Source: Spirodela intermedia
Lineage: Eukaryota > Streptophyta > Magnoliopsida > Alismatales > Araceae
Assembly (NCBI GenBank): GCA_902729315.2
Contig: LR746270.1
Coordinates: 7,139,221 to 7,203,220 of the forward strand
Length of the DNA: 64,000 nucleotides
Reading direction: 5' to 3'
The translations under genes were made by a program, and so were the position numbers. Below the pieces are notes generated by a model. It did no database searches and was not told the DNA's origin. It was given only the letters and a program-made list of their open reading frames with translations. Positions 41,220-50,362 of this stretch are shown here, in pieces (position 1 is the stretch's first letter; every line of letters starts with the position of its first letter).

Positions 41220-44200
41220 CTTTGTGTACTCTCTATTTCTGTCAAGCATAATTGTCCTTTCATTCCATTTAAGTCTGACATATTGGAAGCATCAATGCTT
41301 ACTTACTGCGTGAGCATTAGGATGTTGTGAATACATTATTTATGGATTAGGATATTGAAAGTATTAGGTTAGTGTAAAAATAAACCTCGTAAGGAAGTTC
41401 ATTCAAAGTAACTAATTGAATAGAGTATATGCAGTAGTAATATTAGGATGCTGTAAATATCAATATTTATGGCTGACACTGAGAGATAACAATCAACAAA
41501 ATATAAATATAATATTTATGGATGACAATATGACAGTACAGTAGACAGCTAGAACTAAATCACCTTAAAAACCTTCTGCCAGATGGCTTCTTGTCCTGTA
41601 AATGCCAGCGGTAAGTTAATTCCTTGCAAAGCCATCCAGTCAATTTCTTTTTCCCATCTTTTCCAGTCCCACCAGACAAATGAATCTGTTACAAGTAAAA
41701 TATAATGGCTAGTGTAGCACGAATTAATGGAATAACTGTGAGATCATATAAGAGAACAAAGAAAACGAAAGGTAGGACGGCTATGCATAAATTACGTTCA
41801 GAAGTCCAAATAAATACACAGGCTTTAACGCATCTCAACATAAAATCTCAAAAATTTACAATCGATCTCTTAGGTGCAAGCACGAAACAATTAACAGCAA
41901 AACTTTCAAGTAAAAGCTTAATAAATCCATTTGATTCATAACATCCTTATATGATCACATCAAACAGGAAAAAAACCTTTCATCCTCTTGCAGAATTATA
42001 AAATCGCTCTTCTTGAACCAAAAATCTCACAATCTTTACATGAATTGGAAAAAAATACGGCTAAATTATTCATCTGAATAATATAATCTGACAAGTGTAT
42101 ATGTTTTGTCACATCCTCCCCGTTGTGTAAAATGAGTTCAAGTTATAAAGAGAACTTACAACTTGAAGTAACAACATTTTGATAGTAGCTCCATGGAATA
42201 GGGCGTTTAATCACCACCCCTCTATCATCCACCTGAGGAAGCAGGTCTGGTGGAGGAACTGAAGACACTTGAACGCCTCCCGTCTTGTCCCACGAAATGT
42301 GAACCCCACACCAGTACTTCAGATACCAGTGTAGACCAGATGCCAGCTCAACCCCAGTAGTACCTTCAATCCTAAATGGAACCAGCAAGAATAATGGACA
42401 GCCATTATGGCAAGAACACAACTTCTCTTAGAGCATGAATAAACATTCGCCATTTCAGACTATAAAAAGGTTATACACATCCTCCAAAGTAGATTAGATG
42501 GTAGGCCTCTGTCAAAGAAAAAAACACACAAGCTAATACACTGCAATAAGCGACACGATAGTTGGAAGATCAGAACGCACAGGAAAAGGCAGACAAATTA
42601 AGGCTTCTGAATGCAGAAGGAAGAACCAGAACATGGTTCAATAATCTAGAAAAATGGCAGAAGCAACCTAAGCGATATTCTATGCTTGCCAGTATCTTTG
42701 ACAAAGGACTTCACTAGGATGACTTTTACATTTCCTTTTAATCCTATTTCCAAAAACGTCAACACTTCAAAAAACTCAACATATCAAAATATCTATAAAC
42801 CGTATTAATGACAGAATAATCCACAAGCATATAATAATGTTTTTCCTAAAAAGCAAAAAATAACGTTCCATAGGTCAGAAGAGAGGATCATAGCATTCCT
42901 GTGGTAATGTCAACTTTGGAGGGCGATATTTAGATCAAAAGATATGAACTAGAACAAATTTAATTCTATGCATGATGTGGTATAGAAGCCCATTTTTTCC
43001 CCGTTTAGTTTCATTAAGGTCATGGATGAATATTCTTTTTGGGACAATCCTAGACATCTAATGGGAAAGGAACAAGTGTAAACAATGACATGGGAGGGCA
43101 GAAATCAAGACCCACTAAAGGAGAGCAGATGAAGAAGAAACTGATTCCCTGTCCTCGTTTTGTTATCATTAAAACCGTTAAAAATCATATCGAACCAGTT
43201 CTGATTCAAATCAGGGCAATTTATAATAGTGGCAGAGTTATCAAAGAAAGAACAAAAAAGTCTTGCACCTATGGCTCAGCCAAAAAGGGCAGAAGAAGAA
43301 GAGGAAATAGAAGGACAATGGAAAACTTATGGTATAAGTCAAAACATGAGAGGTCCAAATTAGCCTCACAAAAGCTTTCCATGACTTAAGTTAGACAGAT
43401 GGTAGTTCGGAAAAGAATGTTAACACGAACTAAAATCCAAGCCTAGTCCCTTAGAAGGGACAAAAGGCAAATGCACTAAACTCAGCTTTGTCTCCGAAGT
43501 GGACAAACAGACGGGACAGAATGCAAATGAAAGGTCGCAGTTCTAATGAGAATGACAAAATATATCACCCAACAAATTCTAAGAAAGAGTACTGCTTAGT
43601 GGAGAGAAGCTATGGCAATTCTAAAGCTGTCCTTCCATCACACGTATCTCCTCCACGTCCACGATTTTCTTTCAAAATGTACATTTCAGCCTGATAATAA
43701 TCCCGACTGCCTGTTATTCTTGATTCTATAATATCACATACTCCTCATCAACAAACCTTAACCACCATGCAGCCTCCTCCACTGGAGAAAAAATCTCAAT
43801 ACTGCATTCACCAAGGGACACTGCAAGGAAAGGCCAAATTTGCAGTAGAAATTGGTGGGAAAGCTCCCTAAGCATTTGTGGAGTGGACTCGTCCTTTTGG
43901 CCAGTCTTTGATCAGACCAGCCATGAAAACTGTGGCCTTCTTCTACCATTCTTAATGGATGAACTAGGTGGAGATCTGTCTTATTATGGATGACACCAGC
44001 ACATGTTATTTCCAGCCATATGATCTTTACCAGGAAGATTTGAGTTGTACCAAGCCTGTTTGGTTCCACAGAAGACCTTCACCTGGATATTACAAAAATT
44101 CCATGCCAGAAGATATATCAATGTCTCTCAAATGAGTTTTTAAATCTTACGACCATTATTTCACCACATGAAGCTTGTTGCAGCTAAATAGAAAACAGAA

Positions 44201-47200
44201 ACAAAGTTGATTATATGTCTAAAAAGCTTTTCCAAAACATGGTCATATTGTTAATGACACAGGTTTTTTACATATTAATCTCTCACTTTTATTTGGCAAC
44301 TTCTTTCCTTACAAGATTTCTGGTATTAAACAAGTCAGTACGATATAAACTTGGTCCCATGAATTTCAATCTATTGGAATTAGACTTAGATTACTTAGAC
44401 GTGTACTATCATCTCATCTCATCGACACTCCCTTGTTTCTGACTCTACCAAAGTCAGTAATAACTATTCTTGGCAGCATAATAGCTGACACATTATGAAG
44501 AACCAACAAAGATCACAAGAAGCAACATTAGATCAACTATTGTGGCATTACTTTCTAATTATGGAGTGGCCATCAGACCAATTAAACATATATTCACGTG
44601 AAAAAATACAATTCATTTAAAAAATAGACATCTTAGACAGGAAATGGAATCAAATAGCTGAAGGAAAATGTACCATCGTAATGCTCCTCTTACACTTAAA
44701 TGACTTCAGGAGATCATGTACGAGGAGAAGTATCATGAAGCACAAATCTTATATAACTAACAGCAACAGCTGTCTAATTGGTAACGGCCATGTATTCTTT
44801 TAGAAAGACAATCATGATTCGTTGAGAACCTAATATGGCATTCTTCCAGCTGACATGTACCACAATATGTTCAAAAAACTATCCCAGCTTAGTGATGTGA
44901 TCAACAGAGGTGAAAGAATGGGACTTGTATTCACTACCAAGTGATGTCATTCATGTTTTGATGAGCATATTCTTAATTCTCTTCATGTCACGATAGATAT
45001 TAAACATTTCATTTGACAGGCAGAGGAATATAGTGCATTCTCTATAAAATCAATTGGGAGCTGGTTGAAGTCGTAGACATTTCCAACATTTAGCAGGTTT
45101 TACAAAGCTAACACTCATACTAAATAATATTTTGTGGGTCGTGAAGGATAAACTTCCATCAGATAGTAATGTCCAATAAAAATGTTTTTAATCAAATATA
45201 GATCTTACTTTTGCATACAACCTTCACAAGAATCTATGTAACATCTTCCATGACAAGATTAGAAAGGATTTAAGAGTTGGACCTTCAAAGCTATTTTGTC
45301 ATATTGATGAAGATGAACATATATCAAGAAGCTTCCCCTGTTATCATCCTTCACGCCTCCATCCCAAAACTAAGCCACATTGTTCTGAAACTATGTTCGA
45401 CTGTAGTCACTTGGTCTGTAAGGAAAGATGGTTGTTCCTCTTGATACAAAAGTCAAGGATGTGAAACTTCAAAAAATCATTCAAGAGAAGCGTGCCTCAT
45501 CTCCAACCAAAAATTCTTCAATGATCTGGATGATGGGAAACTTAAAGAACTTCAAGACAAGACGAAGCAGACATGAGAAGCATTTTGCCATGATATGGAT
45601 AACTTGCATCCACAAAACAGGGGCTAAGCACACTACTGAGGGAAAACAGACTCTAACATCTAACAATCTCCCTCCTGGCAACTGATCGAAGAAAGAAACA
45701 AGAGAACAAAAGTGATACGACTCCTCATTAAACTTAGAACCTCAGAGTGATGTCTACTCATCAACTAATCATAGAGACCGCTTAAATCTATACATAAAGC
45801 ACAGTTCCTCTGCAGTAACTACCTCAGTCAGCATATCAGCTGATTCTTTGTACCTAGCATCTTCTTATGTGACAATGCCACATCAAGTACAAAAATAAAG
45901 TACTACCATTATATCTGCTTTGTATAAGTGAAATTCTAGTCTTTTTGCTAGACAAATCACATACCCACGGTCATAAAAGCAAACTATTTGTCGTTTTTTT
46001 CTCACATCTCTCAGTAGTTCTTCAGCTAAATCATAACTGAAGTGTCCATCTTATAGCAATGATGCCTTCCAGTATGCAAATATACCTGATGGTGCCTTTT
46101 CTATGATCAATTTTACCATGTAAATCTAGATCAACCAAGCCTTGTAATGTAGTGCTATACTTGCTAAAACATATTTAACCTGCAGTACTCCCTAATTAAC
46201 GAAATATCTGGTTAACAACCTATGCTGCTGGTGTGGATACCCATGTATTTTCTCAAAGTTTCTATAAGCGGGCTATGTCTGACCTTTGATAAACCATAGA
46301 GAAAATAAAGCAATCAACAGCTGAGGCATAGGGAACTCTAGATATTTACATACAATCCTCATCTGCTTCAAGACGTAACCATACTACCCAGAGGAAAAAA
46401 ACGTTATAACATTCAAATAGTCAAACAAAAAATCTTGGAAGGGAAGTTTCAATATTTGATGGTGAGAAAAACTTGCCGATATTTCAGCGAAATTAATTCT
46501 AAAAAATCTATAAATGTATAGACCCTGAGAAAGATATTTTCCTTCCCACAAAGGGGAAGGGAGTCGACTGAACTATACTGGATAGCAGAACTATATCTTT
46601 GATTGAATAGTGTACCTATGTAACCCTGGCGTCCATTTTAGCTATTCTGTAGTGAACTTTAGTCCCCCCCCAAAAAAACGATAAATCAATGGAAACTCAC
46701 AATGATTAGGATGCAGAAAACTGGCGTAATATGTCAGATGCTTTGGTCTAGTCAGTCAAAAAAGGGAAGTATCTAATTTGGTGCAGTGAGAAATTTATGA
46801 CGATAATGAAATGACATAAAGTTACACTAAGTTTCCAGATCAGACTCTTTTTTTTCGCCTTGAAAGAAATAACATACTTGATTGCTGGCCCACTCCTCCG
46901 CAAGTTGTCTATGTTTTTTATCCAAAAGCAGCTTCGTCCATCACATAACTCCTGAATTTTTTTAAATTTTAAAATCATAAAAAATGAACAGAAATCAATT
47001 CAAAAGCACACGAATCTATGGGGACTATATGAGATAAATAGGAGGATTGAAAAAGAAAAAGAATATTTTTGGAATCAGTCATACGGTCATGTTTGCTACA
47101 ATGAACAATCAATAGTTCTGCAAATCCAATCCATTGGTGTGTCCAACCTAGGAAATTTGAAGGGACGCCACTGGGACTCTAGTGCATGTTGTACCCACAA

Positions 47201-48249
47201 AAAACAGTTATTAGATCTGGTTCACTGCACCAAGTTCAAGAGGCACCTATGCCAGGCCTAGGAAAGTACGTGTGAGCTATGAACTTGAAGAGTTTTGCTT
47301 AAATGCGAATTACAGATTCTTGAAAAGTGTCTATGTTCGCTCACCCCAATGCCGCTAATACAGCCAAAAGAATCTATAAAAGGACAGGTTTTTCAAAAAT
47401 GTCAAATCGAATAAGGGAATAAAGATGATAGACAGGTTATTATTAACGGTAATCAGATTCCTCTGGACGCATGATCTCAACATTTAGGCTTCAAAAGTAG
47501 AAAAACTGAGGGAATCCAAAACGTCTACGATTTGATAAAAACTCAAATAATTTTATTTATTAATTTTGAACCTTTTAATCACAGAGAAATTTCGCCTTTT
47601 CATTATTCTTCTATCCTACATTCAGCTTTTGACCAACAATAATGCCCCACCTCTGCAAAAAAATTACCTCCGGAGTGCACAGGATAGTGTGGCAATAAGA
47701 TTCTGAGGTCCCAGCGTCTTTTAGCAAGCATGTCCGGACTAGTGGGAAATAATTCGGGTTGGTTGAACGGCAAAGTATTCACGTATATCAGAACGAGAGT
47801 TTCAATCCGAAATAAACTTAAGTTCCATTTTCTCTGATCTGCATCCTCTTTCAAAATTTTTTGAAATACAATGCCGATCACCAGATCTTTGAAAGTATTC
47901 GAGAAAAGGCGTAAGAGAAAGGAGAGAGAAAAAGAGCGACAAGCCAAGTTAAGCATATCCTCACCTTGGAAATTATCCTAAATTGGAAAGCGAAGATATG
48001 GGAGGGGAGCAACCTCTCCAGGACCCCTCTAGCGGCGGCTTCTTGCGCCGCAGATGTTGCCATCTGGCTGTCGAGCCTACTGGCAATCCCGTCCATCCAT
48101 CCACTCGCGAGATTCGGTAAAGGTAATGAAGACGAAGGAACGCAGAGAGCCAGCAACAATAGGAGTCCTGGCACCACTCTGGCGCCCGGAATCCGACCAG
48201 TCTCCACTACCGCATCCCCCATACTTCTCATTGCTGCAGCAACCAGCAA
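5960..48249 (-). CDS. NAGLU: Alpha-N-acetylglucosaminidase (GH89), 19 coding exons over 42 kb
   Basis: Homologue of lysosomal/plant NAGLU, a retaining exo-glycosidase that removes terminal alpha-linked GlcNAc, expected in the secretory pathway or vacuole. Coding exons in - strand order: 48249-47965, 46951-46878, 42371-42160, 41685-41564, 34347-34262, 29482-29388, 26124-26043, 21666-21560, 17292-17262, 16928-16811, 14355-14305, 12206-12097, 12003-11901, 9645-9547, 7841-7731, 7152-6926, 6687-6450, 6349-6271, 6195-5960. Every junction has AG acceptor and GT donor and phases match throughout. The total is 2466 nt, 821 residues, close to the roughly 800 of plant homologues. Landmarks: [68 protein letters not shown] (Glu370), [19 protein letters not shown] (Glu500), [16 protein letters not shown]. 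Glu370 and Glu500 are 130 residues apart, as are the two catalytic glutamates of human NAGLU as I recall them (316 and 446). No coding break was found, so the gene looks functional despite its large introns. Confidence 0.93.
7153..9546 (-). other. NAGLU introns 15 and 14 (exon 15 at 7731-7841 between)
   Basis: Intron 15 (7153-7730) and intron 14 (7842-9546) are AT-rich with no recognisable coding remnants. Exon 15 between them encodes [12 protein letters not shown] and [14 protein letters not shown]. Confidence 0.6.
9547..9645 (-). CDS. NAGLU: NAGLU exon 14 with catalytic Glu500
   Basis: 99 bp, exactly 33 codons, phase 0 on both sides, encoding [20 protein letters not shown] and [11 protein letters not shown]. 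The Glu in MEGI corresponds to the second GH89 active-site glutamate. Confidence 0.92.
9646..11900 (-). other. NAGLU intron 13
   Basis: 2.26-kb intron. A GC-richer stretch at about 10985-11230 starts tgttaggaccccagtgggcc and contains ggggagagaagagggggag. It resembles LTR-type sequence, but no partner copy, PBS or target duplication is visible, so it is not called. The Thr/Ser-rich open frame around 10534-10773 matches nothing I know. Confidence 0.5.
12653..12832. repeat. Two-copy tandem duplication, 100-bp period, in NAGLU intron 11
   Basis: 80 bp at 12653-12732 recur at 12753-12832 with two mismatches (aagatt/aggatt and attcat/attgat). A 20-bp non-repeated spacer makes the period exactly 100 bp. 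The high identity suggests a recent local duplication. Confidence 0.9.
12833..16810 (-). other. Rest of NAGLU intron 11 and intron 10 (exon 11 at 14305-14355 between)
   Basis: AT-rich intron sequence on both sides of the 51-bp exon 11, which encodes [17 protein letters not shown]. No transposon protein fragment was recognised here. Confidence 0.5.
16811..16928 (-). CDS. NAGLU: NAGLU exon 10 with catalytic Glu370
   Basis: 118 bp encoding [19 protein letters not shown] followed by [14 protein letters not shown]. The Glu in FNEN aligns with one of the two active-site glutamates of GH89 (human Glu316 by recall). Donor GTATCT lies at 16810-16805. Confidence 0.92.
17262..17292 (-). CDS. NAGLU: NAGLU exon 9, a 31-bp micro-exon
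   Basis: 31 bases encoding YGDITDIYN with split codons on both sides. Acceptor AG is at 17294-17293 and donor GTAAGT starts at 17261. It links FIKQQMKE in exon 8 to the catalytic DTFNEN in exon 10 and is required to keep frame. It is too short for ORF scans and was found by following the conserved family sequence. Confidence 0.9.
17293..21559 (-). other. NAGLU intron 8
   Basis: 4.27-kb AT-rich intron. A stretch at about 17880-18200 begins tgttataaccccagtatt, has an ataaaaggagagg TATA-like site, and ends near ggatcgtatcaaaatt, which weakly resembles a copia primer-binding site. It may be a lone LTR remnant, but no second copy was found. One arm of a 26-bp inverted repeat lies at 21044-21069; its partner is at 21714-21739. 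Confidence 0.45.
21044..21739. repeat. 26-bp perfect inverted repeat spanning exon 8
   Basis: 21044-21069 is the exact reverse complement of 21714-21739, which begins ACTAGACTTTGACCATAGGA. The right arm sits exactly between the duplicated acceptor segment and the truncated gypsy interior. Confidence 0.92.
21560..21666 (-). CDS. NAGLU: NAGLU exon 8, bordered by a rebuilt splice acceptor
   Basis: 107-bp exon encoding part of the GH89 domain ([13 protein letters not shown], then [14 protein letters not shown]). Its first five bases (21666-21662, GAATA on the - strand) and the preceding intron end with acceptor CTGACAG are repeated at 24942-24995, directly after the 3' LTR of a gypsy element. 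The phase fits exons 7 and 9. The upstream side of this acceptor looks like a repair product; see findings. Confidence 0.9.
21740..24941 (+). mobile_element. 5'-truncated Ty3/gypsy retrotransposon with chromodomain-like end, in NAGLU intron 7
   Basis: Antisense to NAGLU. From about 22200 it carries RT ([28 protein letters not shown] and catalytic FFDDILVYS near 22675-22701) and then RNase H ([17 protein letters not shown] near 22810; [21 protein letters not shown] near 23105). The integrase zinc-finger region is near 23560 and the core, with [19 protein letters not shown], near 23825. The [11 protein letters not shown] block is near 24040 and a chromodomain-like tail ([16 protein letters not shown]) near 24445. 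A purine tract, ggggggaagtaa, precedes the 3' LTR. In-frame stops (for example near 22282), a deletion after FFDDILVYS and a frameshift near 23045 show it is dead. The 5' LTR, primer site, gag and protease are missing. Confidence 0.85.
24572..24941 (+). repeat. 3' LTR of the gypsy element
   Basis: 370 bp with perfect 9-bp terminal inverted repeats TGTTACGAA...TTCGTAACA. A TATA box (cctataaatata) is near 24656. It follows the polypurine tract directly. The same LTR family occurs as the solo LTR at 26526-26855. Confidence 0.88.
24942..24995 (+). repeat. Second copy of the NAGLU exon 8 splice-acceptor region
   Basis: About 54 bp matching 21662-21715 with four differences. It includes the reverse complement of acceptor CTGACAG followed by GAATA. 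It lies immediately outside the 3' LTR, so it is probably the original intron sequence, and the copy at 21662 a duplicate. Confidence 0.85.
24996..26042 (-). other. Remainder of NAGLU intron 7
   Basis: AT-rich intron between the gypsy insertion and the donor of exon 7 (26043-26124, encoding [20 protein letters not shown]). No other element is recognised. Confidence 0.55.
26526..26855 (+). mobile_element. Solo LTR of the same gypsy family, with target duplication, in NAGLU intron 6
   Basis: 330-bp LTR with ends TGTTACGAA and TTCGTAACA, about the same sequence as the LTR at 24572 (shared gacctagaccccyacgttga, cctataaatatag and tggttctctaatag-like parts). It is flanked on both sides by CATAA (26521-26525 and 26856-26860), a perfect 5-bp target duplication. 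This is the typical product of recombination between the LTRs of a full element. Confidence 0.92.
26861..29387 (-). other. Remainder of NAGLU intron 6
   Basis: AT-rich intron with no recognised gene. At 27720-28090 there is a run of short similar phrases around 'ccaacccac', but no clean repeat unit. It ends at exon 6 (29388-29482, encoding [17 protein letters not shown] and [11 protein letters not shown]). Confidence 0.5.
30480..32040 (+). mobile_element. Ty1/copia remnant (gag, protease and integrase pieces) in NAGLU intron 5
   Basis: A copia gag (UBN2-type) block: [50 protein letters not shown] and [18 protein letters not shown] (30564-31000). A protease region follows, with [20 protein letters not shown] near 31450 (the family's DSGA reads GSGA). 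An integrase piece, [17 protein letters not shown], is near 31630, with further broken integrase up to about 32040. Stops and frameshifts are present, RT/RNase H are absent, and no LTRs were found. It is antisense to NAGLU. Confidence 0.8.
32041..34261 (-). other. Rest of NAGLU intron 5
   Basis: AT-rich sequence with no recognised coding or repeat structure, ending at exon 5 (34262-34347, encoding [15 protein letters not shown] and [13 protein letters not shown]). Confidence 0.5.
35585..35768 (+). repeat. 5' LTR of the copia element
   Basis: 184 bp, TG...CA, with a pyrimidine-rich end. It is bounded on the right by the TGGTATCA primer-binding site. Confidence 0.85.
36010..38515. mobile_element. 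Nested Ty3/gypsy LTR-like repeats with an inverted pol fragment
   Basis: Three related direct repeats on the + strand: about 36010-36350 (3'-truncated), 37425-37921 and 38008-38515. Each has aaattcaaatgttggcacc-like sequence, a TATTTAA box and tatcaataaaatttt. The last two also share cttgattctatggattca and tcaacccctacaacact. Between the first two, on the - strand, is gypsy RNase H ([10 protein letters not shown] with NRMYARW, near 37250-37200) and integrase N-terminus ([18 protein letters not shown], near 36870-36820), both broken by stops. Orientation differs between LTRs and pol, so this is a composite or rearranged insertion. Confidence 0.65.
36355..36482. repeat. Imperfect 34-bp inverted repeat (hairpin-forming)
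   Basis: 36355-36388, starting gatttgactcatgcctata, pairs with 36449-36482, ending aggtatgagtcaaatc, with a few mismatches and a loop of about 60 bp. It lies at the junction of the truncated LTR-like repeat and the - strand gypsy fragment. Confidence 0.75.
39480..40440 (+). other. Unassigned segment within the copia element
   Basis: About 1 kb of more balanced base composition than its surroundings, lying where copia pol should be. It has short open stretches, including one at 39632-39841 ([19 protein letters not shown]), that I cannot match to any copia or gypsy protein. It may be captured or inserted foreign sequence. No function is proposed. Confidence 0.35.
41053..41244 (+). repeat. 3' LTR of the copia element
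   Basis: 192 bp, paired with 35585-35768 and preceded by a polypurine tract. It contains an expanded CT microsatellite at about 41188-41220 that the 5' LTR has only as ctccctccctcttccttcc. Confidence 0.87.
41188..41220. repeat. (CT)n microsatellite inside the 3' LTR
   Basis: A run of CT dinucleotides interrupted by two CCC steps. It accounts for most of the length difference between the two LTRs. Confidence 0.9.
42372..45270 (-). other. NAGLU intron 2, distal part
   Basis: AT-rich intron sequence from the acceptor of exon 3 (42160-42371, encoding [19 protein letters not shown] and the rest of that block) to the copia fragment. No gene is recognised; the open frames here have no family resemblance. 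Confidence 0.5.
45280..46420 (-). mobile_element. 3' end of a Ty1/copia element (RNase H, purine tract, LTR start) in NAGLU intron 2
   Basis: On the - strand the region 46150-46050 reads as copia RNase H ([20 protein letters not shown]). Near 45950 it reads [18 protein letters not shown], and 45850-45800 gives [18 protein letters not shown], the usual C-terminus. A purine tract, ccaggagggagat, then precedes TGTTAG at 45672, read as the start of the 3' LTR, which would run towards 45280. Stops and frameshifts are present. No second LTR or gag/integrase was seen, so this is a fragment. Confidence 0.65.
46421..46877 (-). other. NAGLU intron 2, proximal part
   Basis: AT-rich sequence between the copia fragment and the donor of exon 2 (46878-46951, encoding [20 protein letters not shown]). 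Nothing else is seen. Confidence 0.5.
46952..47964 (-). other. NAGLU intron 1
   Basis: 1.0-kb first intron, GTGAGG at the 5' end and AAATTCAG at the 3' end. Open frames inside it read through from exon 1 and are not conserved. No element is recognised. Confidence 0.7.
47965..48249 (-). CDS. NAGLU: NAGLU exon 1: signal peptide and N-terminal domain
   Basis: 95 codons, clearly GC-richer than its surroundings. The frame starts at Met 48249; Met7 (48231) and Met10 (48222) are possible alternative starts. A hydrophobic core, [13 protein letters not shown], spans about residues 25-37 and is followed by PSSS, as expected of a cleaved signal peptide. The exon ends in the conserved FRIISK just before the donor GTGAGG. 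Which Met is used cannot be decided from sequence alone. Confidence 0.88.
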
Positions 48250-48480
48250 GCGCAGAGAGCTCTTAAGCTGTAGTTTTGTAGTTTCCGCTCAGTGACCTTT
48301 CTTCAGGACAACCGTTATAGGCAACCGGAAAGAAGGGTGTTAACGGGCCTCCCTGGACTGGGTGGTTTCTGGCCCCGGGCTTCCTCCCGCCTTAGTCCGG
48401 GCATAGGCAGGTTTACTGGGCTTTGGCAGGCCTTTTAAAGTAGATGACCAAAGTAAATCAAAGTCTAACTTTGAAGAAGA
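48250..48480 (-). promoter_or_regulatory. 5' flank of NAGLU (probable promoter and 5' UTR)
   Basis: A locally GC-rich patch (48330-48430, with cccgggc and ccgccttagtccgggc) lies just upstream of the start codon and contrasts with AT-rich DNA beyond 48450. No clear TATA box was assigned, which would suit a housekeeping gene. This is inferred from position, not from a defined element. Confidence 0.4.
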
Positions 48481-49320
48481 AGAAGATATTTCTCTACTCT
48501 CTATAGAGTTCAATCAAATTACAATGCCAAATAGAAATTAAAATTTTAGATCACCTAGAAAAGCTAAGTATCCAGTCATAAACGAATCAGTACGTTTTGA
48601 ATGTAATAAGTAAGACATTTCAAAGCAAGCTGCCTAATACTCAAGAAGAAGGATCCCTCTCAAAAACAAAAGGTAACGATTGCCACTTACAGCAATGTGA
48701 GATCAAGTTTGCATAAAAACACACATCTCCACTTACCCCCCGACAAATTACTAAGGTATCTTCATCTGATCATAAATAAATTAAACTAGAGAAGAAATCA
48801 TTCAAGAATAGAATGAATTATTTATTGCAAATAGAAACTCTAAAATTAAGCTCCAAATTTTATACTTTTATTTTATTTTATTAAAAGATGAATTTTCGAA
48901 TATCAAATCTAATACTATGTACTAGAACATATATGTCAAGATTACAACAAAAAAAGGCACAATAGTTTTGATGGTAACAAATTGCTACATAACTTCTAAA
49001 AAACAAAATTTTAATAACATAAAATACAGAACTCCTCTTTAATACAAGAAAAATAATAACAAAAAAGAACTAAATTAGTAACATAATGGTTAGGCTCTCT
49101 AACACACATGATTAGGAAGTTATCCAAAAAAGAACTATTTAAGAGACTCTTAAACTAAAAAAATGACTATAAGTACCCTAGCAAAGGTTGTACTAAAGTT
49201 TCAAATCAAACAATCACACCCCATCAACTAAACATCTTGGCTTGGGACACCTTGACTTGTTTTGTCAACCAAAGATCCGTAAATTGGAGAAAAACACATT
49301 GGATTTATTATCACATATAA
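48481..49320. other. AT-rich intergenic DNA
   Basis: No gene, RNA or clear repeat is recognised. Confidence 0.5.
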
Positions 49321-49329
49321 TCTTTTAGA

Positions 49330-50000
<671 letters not shown>

Positions 50001-50362
50001 ATCTTGTTTTTAGTTTATAACTATGTCATATGTGCTAATTATATATTTTTAATGTAATAAATAAACCAATTTGATACCACCTCTCAATTTGAATTAGAAA
50101 AAAAAATACCTCTTTCCATAATATGGATTCCAAACATTCATAATGTACCTATCAATGAGTCAAATTATTGGCTTTTGAGTTTAATAGTTAAGTGTCATAC
50201 TAGCTCATGCTTCTAGTGAAAAGCCTTTGTTAAGAACTTTTGTAATTAATAACTAATATTATATAAAACTTTACAAGTTTCTTATTTGTAGGATACAAAA
50301 AACTTGAAAATACATCACTTGACATAATGAGATGACCTAATCATTGCATAATGAGATGACTT

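Larger units (their letters stand above)
35585..41244 (+). mobile_element. Ty1/copia element with short LTRs and nested insertions, in NAGLU intron 4
   Basis: 5' LTR 35585-35768 and 3' LTR 41053-41244 share tgttgaatgttat at the start and ctcctttgtgtact before an end in ca. A primer site, TGGTATCA (35769-35776), as in copia elements primed by initiator Met-tRNA, follows the 5' LTR, and the purine tract cttaggggggaa precedes the 3' LTR. Flanks tgcat and agcat form a near-perfect target duplication. Gag remnants lie at about 38860-39360 ([37 protein letters not shown]). Copia RNase H is at about 40500-40860 ([28 protein letters not shown]). Protease, integrase and most of RT are gone. Gypsy-type sequence at about 36010-38515 is nested inside. 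Confidence 0.85.

Noticed and set aside
48054-48295. Open frames on the + strand opposite NAGLU exon 1
   Set aside because: They are shadows of the GC-rich signal-peptide exon on the other strand.
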